Shown here piece after piece: positions 28,640 to 37,748 of a stretch of 64,000 nucleotides of DNA. Each line of letters begins with the position of its first letter. Position 1 is the first letter of the stretch. The position numbers and the translations under genes were made by a program. The notes under the pieces were generated by a model. That model ran no database searches, was not told the origin of the DNA, and was given only the letters and a program-made list of their open reading frames with translations. The stretch comes from Streptomyces pluripotens (GTDB lineage Bacteria > Actinomycetota > Actinomycetes > Streptomycetales > Streptomycetaceae): contig NZ_CP021080.1 in NCBI RefSeq assembly GCF_000802245.2, positions 2,914,001-2,978,000 on the forward strand, in the 5' to 3' direction.

Positions 28640-28698
28640 CCCGTGGAGCTTCGGCCACGGACATTGCCACGACACTCCGCTCACCGCAGAGTGGGACC

Positions 28699-29148
28699 GT
28701 GGAAGAACAGCAGGCCCGTACCTGGCTCGCCACCGCCGTCGAAGAGGCCCGCACCGGACTCGCCGAGGGCGGCATCCCGATCGGCGCCGCGCTCTACGGC
28801 GCCGACGGTGCCCTGCTCGGCCGCGGCCACAACCGCCGCGTCCAGGACGACGACCCCTCGATGCACGCGGAGACGGCCGCCTTCCGCGCGGCGGGGCGGC
28901 AGCGCACCTACCGCGGCACGACCATGGTCACCACCCTCTCCCCCTGCTGGTACTGCAGCGGTCTGGTCCGCCAGTTCGGCATCTCGCACGTGGTGATCGG
29001 TGAGGCCAGGACGTTCCGGGGCGGCCACGACTGGCTGGCCCGGCACGGGGTGCGGATCGTGCTCCTGGACGATCCGGAGTGCGTGGAGATGATGCGTGAC
29101 TTCATCGGGCGCAACCCGGCCCTGTGGCACGAGGACATCGGCGCGTAG
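28699..29148 (+). CDS. Nucleoside/cytosine deaminase
   Basis: A 149-residue zinc-dependent deaminase. The zinc ligands and proton shuttle are visible as MHAETAAF (HAE) and LSPCWYCSGLV (PCxxC). The C-terminal GEARTFRGGHDWLARHGV resembles fungal-type cytosine deaminases, so cytosine or a related base is the likely substrate. Start GTG 28699, 59 bp after the membrane-protein gene. Confidence 0.88.
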   Translation: MEEQQARTWLATAVEEARTGLAEGGIPIGAALYGADGALLGRGHNRRVQDDDPSMHAETAAFRAAGRQRTYRGTTMVTTLSPCWYCSGLVRQFGISHVVIGEARTFRGGHDWLARHGVRIVLLDDPECVEMMRDFIGRNPALWHEDIGA

Positions 29149-29289
29149 TCCCCGTCGCGCCGGTGTGTGCCGGCCGGCGGTCGCCGGGCCGGTCACCATC
29201 GGTTAATCACTTCCGCGTTCGGCCTGCCATCCGTTCCGTTGAAATGAACCGGCCGGGCACATCCCGGCCGCGTCTCACGCCATTGCCTT

Positions 29290-29317
29290 GAGGGGGCCCG
29301 CATCCAAGAGCCCCCTC
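29290..29317 (+). promoter_or_regulatory. Stem-loop just upstream of the condensation-domain gene
   Basis: GAGGGGGC pairs with GCCCCCTC across a 12-nt loop, ending 15 nt before the GTG start at 29333. It is too close to the start to be only a terminator of the previous gene, and it could affect ribosome access. Confidence 0.55.
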
Positions 29318-29332
29318 TGCGATGGGAGACGC

Positions 29333-30745
29333 GTGCGAATCACTGACATCCAGCGCTGCGACGTCCGGCCGGGACGGCTCGTCGAGTGGACGCTGAGCCC
29401 GGCAACCGTCGCGACGGCAGCGGCGCTGCCGGAGGACTCCCGGCCACCCGCCTACATCCAGGAGTCGCACATCAGGACGGCCAAGTGCGTCCGGGACGAC
29501 GGCCTGTTCGTGCCGACGTGGCTCGGCTCCGCCTTCGACCTGCCGGGTCCGGTCGACCTCGATCTGCTGCAGGAGGCGCTGCGTGCCTGGACGGTGCGGC
29601 ACGAGACGCTGCGCAGCGGCTTCCGCTGGACCGGCCGCTCGGGCGACGAACTGCGCCGGTTCACGCTCGACCCCGCCGACGTGTCCCTGTGCCGGGAGGT
29701 GGTCGGCGACTTCTCCGACGCGGACGACCTCGTCCGGCACCTCCAGGACCGCTTCGACGCGGTCGCGGACGCACTGCGCTGGCCGAACCTGATCTACACG
29801 GCCGTGGTACGGGACGACGGAGCCAGCGTGTACATGGCCTTCGACCACAGCAACGTCGACGCCTATTCACTGCACCGCATCGCCGCCGAGATCCACGATC
29901 TGTACACGACGGGGCTGACCGGGGCCGAACCCGACTGCCGTGTCCCGGCGGCCAGTTACGTCGATTTCTGCCAGATCGAGCGGGCGGACGCCGACGGCAT
30001 CGACGACCGGCACGCGATCGTGGGCCGCTGGCGCGAGTTCATCCGCCGCTGCGACGGGAAACTGCCGGGCTTCCCGGTCGACCTGGGCCTGGAGCCGGGC
30101 GGCCGGCTGCCCCGCCAGCGGATGCTGTGCGAGCCACTGGCGGACGCCGACGAGGCAGCGGCCTTCGAGGCGTACTGCAGGCCCTACGGCGGCAGCCTGG
30201 CCGGCCTGCTGGCCGCGACCGCGCTCACCGTCCACGAGCTGGGCGGACAACCCGTGTACCGGACGGTGGTGCCGTTCCACACCCGGATGAAGTCCCGATG
30301 GGGCGACTCGGTGGGGTGGTACGTGGGTGGCGCACCCATCGAGGTGCCCGTGGGTCGCTCCCCCGATTTCCCGGACACCCTGCGGGCGGTGCGCGCCGAG
30401 CTGCGGGCGAACCGTTCCCTGGCCCGGATGCCGTTGGCTCGGGTGCTGAGCCTGCTCGGCGCGGACTTCCGGCCGACCTCACCGGACCTCTACTCGATCG
30501 TCTCCTACCTCGACGCCCGGGCCATCCCCGGCGCCGAGCGGTGGGCGGAGCTGAAGGCGCACGCGCTGCTGCGGGTGTCGTACGGGGACCAGGTGTGCGT
30601 GTGGGTGAACCGGCTGCCCGAAGGCCTGTGGCTGGCGAGCCGGTACCCGGACACGGACACGGCGGCGAAGAACCTTGGGCTGTACGCCGAGCGACTGCGG
30701 GACCACATCGCCTCGGTGGCACGCGGCGGCCCGGCCCTGCCGTGA
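29333..30745 (+). CDS. Stand-alone condensation-domain acyltransferase
   Basis: A 470-residue protein of the NRPS condensation/PapA superfamily without carrier or adenylation domains nearby. The HHxxxDG active-site motif appears as FDHSNVDAYS near residue 180: the second, catalytic His and the Asp are kept, while the first His is Asp and the Gly is Ala. The DFGWG region is not obvious; VGWYVGGAPIEV stands near the expected place. It probably links an acyl or aminoacyl group to a small acceptor, but the natural substrate is unknown. Start GTG 29333. Confidence 0.78.
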   Translation: MRITDIQRCDVRPGRLVEWTLSPATVATAAALPEDSRPPAYIQESHIRTAKCVRDDGLFVPTWLGSAFDLPGPVDLDLLQEALRAWTVRHETLRSGFRWTGRSGDELRRFTLDPADVSLCREVVGDFSDADDLVRHLQDRFDAVADALRWPNLIYTAVVRDDGASVYMAFDHSNVDAYSLHRIAAEIHDLYTTGLTGAEPDCRVPAASYVDFCQIERADADGIDDRHAIVGRWREFIRRCDGKLPGFPVDLGLEPGGRLPRQRMLCEPLADADEAAAFEAYCRPYGGSLAGLLAATALTVHELGGQPVYRTVVPFHTRMKSRWGDSVGWYVGGAPIEVPVGRSPDFPDTLRAVRAELRANRSLARMPLARVLSLLGADFRPTSPDLYSIVSYLDARAIPGAERWAELKAHALLRVSYGDQVCVWVNRLPEGLWLASRYPDTDTAAKNLGLYAERLRDHIASVARGGPALP

Positions 30746-30851
30746 TCCGGTGGACGTCACCCGCCCCGACCGGAACCGGCTCCCCTTTCCGCACCGCTGA
30801 CCGGAACGGGGGCCCGCCATCGTCCCGGGCCCGGGACCGCGACGGTCTGGA

Positions 30852-31259
30852 TTACACAGACCCCATCTTCTCGATCAACCGTTCGAATCTGGTCCGCCAG
30901 TGGGACTCCGACTCACCCGCGCTCTCCCCCTGGAACTCCCGGGTGAAGCGCAGCACGCTCGCCGCGTCGCCGTCCCGCTCCAGGTGGAACCGGATCCGGC
31001 CGCCCTCCCCCACCGTGTACTCCGCGACCCGGTCCACGTCCCAGGCGGTGATCCGCCCGGCGCCCAGATCGCGCAGAACGACCGGGCCGTCGAGCCGGGG
31101 TTCGAGAACGTCGACGGCGGTGAACCATTCCCCGAGCCCCTCGGGGGTGGCCACCGCCGACCAGACGTCTTCCATGCGGCGCGGGATGCGCACCAGAAAG
31201 TGGAGTATGTGCGTGTTCCCGTGCGTCTGGCTGGTGCCCTGTTCGATGGAACCGCTCAT
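30852..31259 (-). CDS. SRPBCC/AHSA1-like protein
   Basis: A 135-residue START-like fold protein. The hallmark opening is FLVRIPRRMEDVWSAVATPE with GLGEWFTAV, then a beta-rich middle and a C-terminal helix ESHWRTRFERLIEK. These bind hydrophobic ligands or act as co-chaperones. It lies 25 bp downstream of ccsB and reads toward it in the same direction, so it may share the cytochrome operon. Function unknown. Confidence 0.82.
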   Translation of the reverse strand: MSGSIEQGTSQTHGNTHILHFLVRIPRRMEDVWSAVATPEGLGEWFTAVDVLEPRLDGPVVLRDLGAGRITAWDVDRVAEYTVGEGGRIRFHLERDGDAASVLRFTREFQGESAGESESHWRTRFERLIEKMGSV

Positions 31260-31284
31260 GGCACCAGTGTCACCGACCGGGCGC

Positions 31285-32385
31285 TCACACGCCCGCGTAG
31301 GAGTGCTTGCCGTTCACGAAGATGTTGACGCCGTAATAGTTGAAAAGCCAGCAACCAAAGGCGATCATCGCCAGATAGGCGGCCTTGCGCCCCTTCCAGC
31401 CGGCCGTGGCGCGGGCGTGCAGGTAACAGGCGTAGGCGACCCAGGTGATGAAGGACCAGGTCTCCTTCGGGTCCCAGTTCCAGTAGCGGCCCCAGGCATC
31501 ACCGGCCCAGATCGCGCCCGCGATGATCGTGAACGTCCACAGCGGGAAGACGGCCGCGTTGACCCGGTAGGCGAACTTGTCGAGGGACGCGGAAGCGGGC
31601 AGCCGCTCCAGGACGGAGGTCGCGAAGGAGCCGGGCTTGCCACCGGCCTGCAGCTTGGTCTCGTACGAGTCCTTGAACAAGTACAGGATCGTGGCGACCG
31701 CACCGACGTAGAACACCGCACCGCAGAAGATCGCGGTGGAGACGTGGATGTACAGCCAGTACGAGTGCAGCGCGGGAACCAGCTGGTCGCTCGCGGTGTA
31801 CAGGACGGTGACGGCGAGACCGAGGTCGAGCAGGACCGTGGTGATCAGGAACAGTCCGAGCCAGCGCACGTTCTTCTTCAGCGCCAGCAGCGTGAGGTAC
31901 ACAGCGACGGCGACCGTGGAGAAGGTGATGTTGAACTCGTACATGTTGCCCCACGGCGCCCGTTCCACCGAGGCCGCGCGGGCGGCGACGCCGCCCAGCT
32001 CCACCAGGAAGGCGAGCACGGTGAGCGAGACGGCGATGCGCCCGTAGAGGTCGCCCTGCGCGTCCCCGCCGTGCGCACCGGGCCCGTCCGGCACGTCCCG
32101 CGCGCCGGACGTCGAGCGGACGACCACCTTGGGCCGCTCCAGCACGGCAGTCCCGCCGGCCCGATTCACGGTGACCGCGGGACCGCTCGCCCGCTGAGCA
32201 CTGTCGGCGGTGAGCGCGGCGGCCGTTCGGCCGACCTTGCTGCGGCTGCCGAGCAGCCACTCGGCGATATAGGCGAAGAAGGCCAGTGTGTAGACGGCCA
32301 TGGACGAGTAGATCAGCGTGTTGCTGATGCTCGCCAGGTGTTCGTTGGTCGCGGCGGCGAGCTCGGTTGCGGCGGCGAGAGTCAC
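31285..32385 (-). CDS. ccsB: Cytochrome c maturation protein CcsB/ResC
   Basis: Haem-handling membrane subunit of System II cytochrome c synthase, partner of ResB. The 366-residue product has about eight helices and the tryptophan-rich haem motif in WGRYWNWDPKETWSFITW. Conserved His residues flank it (LHSYWLYIHVSTA). Start ATG 32385 overlaps resB by four bases. Confidence 0.94.
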   Translation of the reverse strand: MTLAAATELAAATNEHLASISNTLIYSSMAVYTLAFFAYIAEWLLGSRSKVGRTAAALTADSAQRASGPAVTVNRAGGTAVLERPKVVVRSTSGARDVPDGPGAHGGDAQGDLYGRIAVSLTVLAFLVELGGVAARAASVERAPWGNMYEFNITFSTVAVAVYLTLLALKKNVRWLGLFLITTVLLDLGLAVTVLYTASDQLVPALHSYWLYIHVSTAIFCGAVFYVGAVATILYLFKDSYETKLQAGGKPGSFATSVLERLPASASLDKFAYRVNAAVFPLWTFTIIAGAIWAGDAWGRYWNWDPKETWSFITWVAYACYLHARATAGWKGRKAAYLAMIAFGCWLFNYYGVNIFVNGKHSYAGV

Positions 32386-34115
32386 TTCTCAGCCCCTTCG
32401 GCAGGTACGACTTGGGAGGCGGGGGATGCTTCGTTGGACGCTGAGGGGTCGTCGGGGTCGACTGCCCCCGGCGCCTGGTCGTAGAGGGTTCCGGCGAGGT
32501 CGCCCAGCTCCTCGGGCACCTTGGCGGACTCGCTGCGGCCGAGCCCGGCCATCTCGACCACCGTGACGCCGTCGGCGCCGCGCACCGCCCGCACCCACAC
32601 CCGGCGGCGCTGGATGAACAGGGACGCGGCCAGACCGAAGATCGCGGCGAGGGCACCGCCGAGCGCCCAGCCGCTGCCCGGCTCCTGGACGATCTCGAAG
32701 CCGGCCCATTCCTTGACGGTCTTCCCGAAGGTCACGGACCCCGCGCCGCCCGGCAGCTTCATGGTCTGCCCCGGCCGCAGGTTCGCCAGCAACTGCTTGC
32801 CCTTGGCGTCCTTGTAGTCCTTCATATGGGTCTTGTCGAGCTGGTAGACACTCTGCGGGATGCCCGCGTCGACGCCGAGGCTGCCGTGGTACGGCTCCAG
32901 GTGGAGCACCGGGTTCAGCAGCGCCGGGAACTCCGAGAGCACCGAGTCGCCACCGCCGTAGGTCGGCAGGAAGAACGCCTTGATGCCGAGCTGCTCCTTC
33001 TTCCCCTGGGCGTTGCGGTAGCCGTCCATGACCTTGATGACACCCTGCGAGGTGACGTTGCCGTCGAGGGGCAGCAGCGGCACGGCATCGTGGTAGACGA
33101 CCTTGCCCTTGGCGTCGCGAACGGTGATGACGGGCGCGTAGCCGTGGCTGACGAGGTAGACCTTGGCGTCGTCGATCTTCAACGGCTCGTTGACCTTGAT
33201 GGTGGTCGGCCGCTCCTTGCCGTACGCGCCCTTGCTGTAGGCGATCTTCGCCTCGAAGGTGCGCGCGGTGCCGCGGTTGGGGCCGGTCACTTCGTAGGTG
33301 GCCCTGAAGTCCTTCAGGTCGAAGCTGAACGGCACGAGGTCGTCGTTCCGGAACAGGCTGCCGGATTTGAAGTCGTCGTACATCGGCAGCGCGTTGGAGA
33401 AGCCGTCGCCCTCCACCATCAGCTTGGTGCCGTCGGACTTGTACATCTGGCCCGAGGCGAAGGCGACCAGCAGCACGATCAGGGCGACGTGGAAGACCAG
33501 GTTGCCCAACTCGCGCACGTAGCCCTTCTCGGCCGCGACCGCGTCACCGGCCGCGTGGGCGCGGAAGCGGCGCTTCTTGAGCAGGGCGAGCGCAGCCTCG
33601 CGGATCTGTTCCGGGTCTGCGGTGGTGCGCCAGGTGGTGTAGGCGGGCAGCCGGTCCAACCGCTTGGGCGCGCCCGGCGGACGGCCGCGCAACTGGCCGA
33701 CGAACTGCCAGGTGCGCGGGACGATGCAGCCGATGAGGGAGACGAACAGCAGGATGTAGACGGCGGAGAACCACACCGAGCTGTAGACGTGGAACAGACC
33801 GAGTTTGTCGTAGATCGGCGCCAGCGTCTTGTGGGCGTCGCGGAAGGCCTGGACCTTGTTGATGTCGGCGCCGGTCTGCGGGATCAGTGAACCCGGGATC
33901 GCGCCGAGCGAGAGCAGCAGGAGGAGCAGCAGTGCGACCCGCATCGAGGTCAGTTGCCGCCAGAACCAACGGACCCAGCCGATGACGCCGAGGCCGGGCG
34001 TACTTACCGGTTCCTCCCGCGGCGCGGTGGACAGCTGTGAGCCCGCAGCTCCCAGTTCCTCCTGCTCCTGGTCCTCGGCTCCACTCGGGGAGTTGTCGGC
34101 CGTGGTCTTGCTCAT
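32382..34115 (-). CDS. resB: Cytochrome c maturation protein ResB/Ccs1
   Basis: Membrane scaffold of System II cytochrome c synthase that holds apocytochrome. The 577-residue product has N-terminal helices (VALLLLLLLSLGAIPGSLIP), a third helix near residue 110, a large extracytoplasmic domain at about 230-520, and a final helix (GGALAAIFGLAASLFIQRRR). A basic/acidic tail of 55 residues follows. ATG 34115 is three bases after the ccdA stop region. Confidence 0.94.
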   Translation of the reverse strand: MSKTTADNSPSGAEDQEQEELGAAGSQLSTAPREEPVSTPGLGVIGWVRWFWRQLTSMRVALLLLLLLSLGAIPGSLIPQTGADINKVQAFRDAHKTLAPIYDKLGLFHVYSSVWFSAVYILLFVSLIGCIVPRTWQFVGQLRGRPPGAPKRLDRLPAYTTWRTTADPEQIREAALALLKKRRFRAHAAGDAVAAEKGYVRELGNLVFHVALIVLLVAFASGQMYKSDGTKLMVEGDGFSNALPMYDDFKSGSLFRNDDLVPFSFDLKDFRATYEVTGPNRGTARTFEAKIAYSKGAYGKERPTTIKVNEPLKIDDAKVYLVSHGYAPVITVRDAKGKVVYHDAVPLLPLDGNVTSQGVIKVMDGYRNAQGKKEQLGIKAFFLPTYGGGDSVLSEFPALLNPVLHLEPYHGSLGVDAGIPQSVYQLDKTHMKDYKDAKGKQLLANLRPGQTMKLPGGAGSVTFGKTVKEWAGFEIVQEPGSGWALGGALAAIFGLAASLFIQRRRVWVRAVRGADGVTVVEMAGLGRSESAKVPEELGDLAGTLYDQAPGAVDPDDPSASNEASPASQVVPAEGAEK

Positions 34116-34118
34116 CGG

Positions 34119-34883
34119 TCAGATCCCCACATCGAAGCCGTCGGACCAGGTCTGCATCTGCTGTACCAGGCTGTCCCAGGCACCGGTCAGCAGCAGCGCA
34201 CCGGTCACGATCATCATCGTGCCGCCGATGCGCATCACCCAGACATAGTGGCGCTTGATCCAGCCGAAGGCGCCGAGCGCCCTGCGGAACGCGACCGCAG
34301 TGAGGACGAAGGGCACTCCGAGGCCGAGGCAGTAGACCACCGCCAGCAGGGCGCCGCGCCCGGCGCTCGCCTCGTGCCAGGAGAGGAAGTTCACCGAGGA
34401 CAGGGTCGGGCCGAGGCAGGGAGTCCAGCCGATGCCGAAGAGGGCGCCGATGACGGGCGCCCCCATCAGGCCCGCGGTCGGCCGCTTGTGGAAGCGGAAC
34501 TCGCGCTGGGTGAACCAGGGCATGAGCCCCATGAAGAACGCGCCCATGAGGATCATGAGCACGCCGAGCACCTTGCCCAGTGGGTCCTTGTACTCCTGCA
34601 GGGTCGAGCCGAAGAAGCCGAACAGGGCCCCGCCGGAGACGAAGACGGCGCTGAACCCGACCACGAACAGGGTGGCCCCGGCGACCATGCGTCCCCGTTT
34701 GGCCTCGCCCAGGTCGGTCCCGGCGATTCCGGTGACGTAGGAGAGGTAGCCGGGGACCAGCGGGAGGACACAGGGCGAGAAGAAGGAGACGAGCCCACCC
34801 AGCAGGGCCACCGGCACGGCAACCAGCAGGGCTCCGTGGAGCACGGTCTCGTTCTGTGCCGCGAGCGTCAGCAGTGCACTCAC
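34119..34883 (-). CDS. ccdA: Cytochrome c biogenesis thiol transporter CcdA
   Basis: A 254-residue membrane protein of the DsbD/CcdA family that moves reducing equivalents across the membrane to keep apocytochrome thiols reduced. Six helices are visible. The redox cysteines are in SFFSPCVLPLVPGYLSY and GWTPCLGPTL. It lies one base after resA and just before resB, so ccsB, resB, ccdA and resA form one operon. Confidence 0.95.
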   Translation of the reverse strand: MSALLTLAAQNETVLHGALLVAVPVALLGGLVSFFSPCVLPLVPGYLSYVTGIAGTDLGEAKRGRMVAGATLFVVGFSAVFVSGGALFGFFGSTLQEYKDPLGKVLGVLMILMGAFFMGLMPWFTQREFRFHKRPTAGLMGAPVIGALFGIGWTPCLGPTLSSVNFLSWHEASAGRGALLAVVYCLGLGVPFVLTAVAFRRALGAFGWIKRHYVWVMRIGGTMMIVTGALLLTGAWDSLVQQMQTWSDGFDVGI

Positions 34884-34884
34884 G

Positions 34885-35475
34885 TCACTTCTCCGCGAGG
34901 ACCGGCTTGAGCATCTTCAGCAGGGCCGTGTCGTCGAGCGGCTGCAGCGCCCGCGCGGCGATCTTCCCGTGCCGGTCGATGATGAGCGTGGAGGGGATCA
35001 GCTGCGGGTTGAGCGTGCCCTTCTTGAAGCGGAGCATCAGCTTGCCGGTCGGGTCGTACAGGCTGGGGTAGGTGATCCCGTTGTCCTTCTCGAAGGCGAC
35101 CGCGGGGGTGGTGCTGGTGTCGCGGGTGTTGATGCCGACGAACTGCACGCCCTTGTCCTGGTACTCCTTGGAGACCTTGGAGAAGTACTTCGCCTCCTCC
35201 CGGCACGGCCCGCACCACGAACCCCAGACGTTGACGACGATGACCTTGCCCTTGTAGTCGGCCACGTCGGCGGTCTTGCCGTCGATGGTCTTGCCGGACA
35301 GGTCGGGGGCGGTGGCGCGTTGGCCCACGGGGGCCGTGTCGATGCCGTTGTCGCCGGTGACGAATCCGGTGTGGCCACCGCCGCCGGAGGTGCCGCCCTT
35401 ACCGCACGCGGACATGGTCAGGGCCGCGACGGCGGCCACGGCGCTGAGCAGGACGGCGCGGCTTCGGGTACTCAT
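34885..35475 (-). CDS. resA: Thiol-disulfide oxidoreductase lipoprotein (ResA/TlpA)
   Basis: Extracytoplasmic thioredoxin-fold protein that reduces apocytochrome c disulfides, recharged by CcdA. The 196-residue product has a lipobox LTMSAC with lipidated Cys24, a Gly-rich linker, and the active site WCGPC at Cys88/Cys91. The conserved cis-Pro region IPSTLIID is present. It starts the leftward operon resA-ccdA-resB-ccsB. Confidence 0.95.
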   Translation of the reverse strand: MSTRSRAVLLSAVAAVAALTMSACGKGGTSGGGGHTGFVTGDNGIDTAPVGQRATAPDLSGKTIDGKTADVADYKGKVIVVNVWGSWCGPCREEAKYFSKVSKEYQDKGVQFVGINTRDTSTTPAVAFEKDNGITYPSLYDPTGKLMLRFKKGTLNPQLIPSTLIIDRHGKIAARALQPLDDTALLKMLKPVLAEK

Positions 35476-35605
35476 GTGAAAAGTTTCGCATGCCTGTTCC
35501 GACGATCTCGCGCGCCCCCCTGCCGGGCGGAAAACCGCATTTCAGGGCGTATTTACACAGGACATTTCAGACTCTCGGGCGGCATGCGGGGACACTCGGG
35601 GCGCC

Positions 35606-36898
35606 TTAGGAAGCCGACCCCCCACCGGAGGCTCCGGCGCCGTGCAGGAATTCCTTCCACCCTCCCGCGGGCCGCTGCCCGACCTCCAGTGTGCGCAGCC
35701 TGGCGAGCACCTCGGGCTTCTGCGCGTCCATCCAGTCCACGAACTGGCGGAAGGAGACCAGCCGCACATCGGCACCCTTCTCCTTCTCCCGCGCGATGTG
35801 CTGGAAGGCCTCCTCGACGGAGTCCATGTAGATGCCGCCGTTCCACTGTTCGAAGTGGTTGCCGATGAAGAACGGTGCGCGATTTGTCCTGTATGCCCGC
35901 TCGAAGCCGGCGATGTACGACGCCGCGGACTGCTTCCGCCAACCCGGGTAGTTGGCGGGGGGTGCCTTGGTGGAGTTCACGGACTGGTTGGCGAGCATGT
36001 TGTAGTCCATCGACAGGACCTCGAAGGAGTGCCCCGGGAAAGGGATCTGCTGCAGCGGCAGGTCCCAGATGCCGAGCCGCTTCGCCGGCCACACCTGCCG
36101 GCCGCCCGGCGAGGAGGCGTCGTAGCGCCAGCCCAGCTCGCGCGCGGTGGGCAGCAGGTTGTTCTGGCCGAGCAGACAGGGCGTACGGCCGCCGACCAGC
36201 TCCTTGTCGTAGTCGAACGGCAGCGAAGGCAGCTCGGTCCAGCCGGTGTTGGTCCGCCACTGCTTCACGAACGCCTTCGCCTGCTGGATCTCGCTCTTCC
36301 ACTGCTGCGGGGTCCAGTTGGCCACCGTGCCGTGACCGGAACAGAAGTGCCCGTTGAAGTGGGTGCCGATCTCATGGCCCTCCGACCAGGCCCGGTGCAC
36401 ATTGGCCAGCGTGGCCTTGATGTGTTCGTCGGTGAGGTAGCCGATGTCGGAGGCGCCACGCGGGTTGTTCGGGGGGTTGTACAGCCGCTTCTTCGACTCG
36501 GGCAGCAGGTACAGCCCTGAGAGGAAGAAGGTCATGCTCGCACCGTGCTCCTTGGCGAGGTCCAGGAAGCGCGGGAAGAGGCCGTTGCCGACCTCGCCGG
36601 CGCCGTCCCAGGAGAAGACCACGAACTGCGGCGGGGTCTGGCCCGGCTCCAGCGGCTCGGGCTTGGCCGGCTGATGCGGCTGCCTGCCCGTGAAGGAGGT
36701 GGAGCCGTCGCCGATGGGCCGGGCCGGATGCGCACTGCTCGCGCCCCCGCGCCCACCCTTGCCCTGACCGGCACCGTCCGGGCGCCCGGCGCCGTCCGAC
36801 GGTTGGGAGCTGTCGCAGCCGACGAGACCGGCGGCCACCGCGCCCGCCCCGAGGCCGAGTACGCCCCTCCTGGAGAAGGTCCGGGAGACGGTGCGCAT
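35606..36898 (-). CDS. Polysaccharide deacetylase-like lipoprotein
   Basis: A 430-residue secreted protein. A twin-arginine-like SRTFSRRGVLGLGAGAV leader leads to a lipobox, LVGC, then a Ser/Gly/Pro linker of 50 residues. The NodB-like fold is seen in FVVFSWDGAGEV, SMTFFLSGLYLL and GHEIGTHFNGHFCSG. The TFDDG metal motif is changed to SWDGA, so one Asp of the usual pair is missing, while the HxxxH-like GTHFNGH remains. It could be an inactive or altered deacetylase. A long inverted repeat lies in its leader. Confidence 0.78.
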   Translation of the reverse strand: MRTVSRTFSRRGVLGLGAGAVAAGLVGCDSSQPSDGAGRPDGAGQGKGGRGGASSAHPARPIGDGSTSFTGRQPHQPAKPEPLEPGQTPPQFVVFSWDGAGEVGNGLFPRFLDLAKEHGASMTFFLSGLYLLPESKKRLYNPPNNPRGASDIGYLTDEHIKATLANVHRAWSEGHEIGTHFNGHFCSGHGTVANWTPQQWKSEIQQAKAFVKQWRTNTGWTELPSLPFDYDKELVGGRTPCLLGQNNLLPTARELGWRYDASSPGGRQVWPAKRLGIWDLPLQQIPFPGHSFEVLSMDYNMLANQSVNSTKAPPANYPGWRKQSAASYIAGFERAYRTNRAPFFIGNHFEQWNGGIYMDSVEEAFQHIAREKEKGADVRLVSFRQFVDWMDAQKPEVLARLRTLEVGQRPAGGWKEFLHGAGASGGGSAS

Positions 36899-36904
36899 GG
36901 AAAT

Positions 36905-36960
36905 CCCCGATCGTCGTACCTACTGGTGGTCACTCACTCAGAGGGACGCGACGATCGGGG
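36905..36960. promoter_or_regulatory. Perfect 12-bp inverted repeat upstream of the deacetylase-like gene
   Basis: CCCCGATCGTCG is repeated exactly in inverse as CGACGATCGGGG 32 bp apart, beginning seven bases upstream of the ATG at 36898. It could be a leader hairpin or a protein-binding site. The spacing is long for a simple dimeric repressor. Confidence 0.65.
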
Positions 36961-37043
36961 AGGTTCCGCTATTTCTTATGTTTTTCGTAGTACTCCCGGT
37001 AAGAGGTCTTGAGTCATGCCAAACGGGCCGTCAGGCCCCTTGC

Positions 37044-37748
37044 TCAGGCGCCGAAGGCCTTGCCCTGGGCCGCACCCTTGCCCTTCTGCTGCTTGGCGCC
37101 TGCGCGCAGATGGGCCGGCACGAGATCGATGGCGGGCTCGCTGTAACCGACCGACACGATCTGGTCACCCTGGTAGGTGAAGGTCGTCAGGGAGGCCAGC
37201 GTGCACTGCCGCCTGCGCGGGTCGTGCCACAGTCGCCGCCGCTCCACGTACGACCGCACGATCCAGATCGGCAGCTGATGGCTGACCAGCACCGCCTCGT
37301 GCCCACGCGCCTGGTCCTTGGCCGAATTCAGCGCGCCCACCATCCGTACGACCTGGTCGATGTACGGCTCGCCCCAGGACGGCCGGAACGGATTGACGAG
37401 GTGCTTCCAGTTGTCCGGCTTGCGCAGCGCGCCGTCGCCGACCCCGAAGGTCTTGCCCTGGAAGACGTTGGCGGCCTCGATCAACCGCTCGTCGGTGCCC
37501 AGGTCGAGACCGTGCGTCTTGGCGATCGGAGTGGCGGTCTCCTGCGCCCGCTCCAGCGGAGAGGCGGCGACGTAGGTCACGTCCCGTGAGGCCAGGTGCT
37601 CGGCGACCCGATCGGCCATCTTCCGGCCCAGTTCGGAGAGGTGGTACCCGGGCAGTCGCCCGTAGAGGATGCCGTCCGGGTTGTCCACCTCACCGTGGCG
37701 CATGACGTGGACGACGGTGACGTCCTTCTTGTCGGTGCTGTTGCTCAC
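37044..37748 (-). CDS. Histidine phosphatase family protein
   Basis: A 234-residue member of the phosphoglycerate-mutase-like phosphatases. The catalytic motif is [15 protein letters not shown] (RHG), and the second His lies in [16 protein letters not shown] 37748 overlaps the hemL stop (GTGA), so it is translationally coupled to hemL; a longer frame is an artefact running antisense to hemL. The C-terminal 20 residues are Lys/Gln/Gly-rich. Substrate unknown. Confidence 0.88.
   Translation of the reverse strand: MSNSTDKKDVTVVHVMRHGEVDNPDGILYGRLPGYHLSELGRKMADRVAEHLASRDVTYVAASPLERAQETATPIAKTHGLDLGTDERLIEAANVFQGKTFGVGDGALRKPDNWKHLVNPFRPSWGEPYIDQVVRMVGALNSAKDQARGHEAVLVSHQLPIWIVRSYVERRRLWHDPRRRQCTLASLTTFTYQGDQIVSVGYSEPAIDLVPAHLRAGAKQQKGKGAAQGKAFGA

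Noticed and set aside
29386..32484. Very long plus-strand open frame (1032 codons)
   Set aside because: It lies in another frame of the condensation-domain gene and antisense to ccsB; high GC makes long shadow frames.
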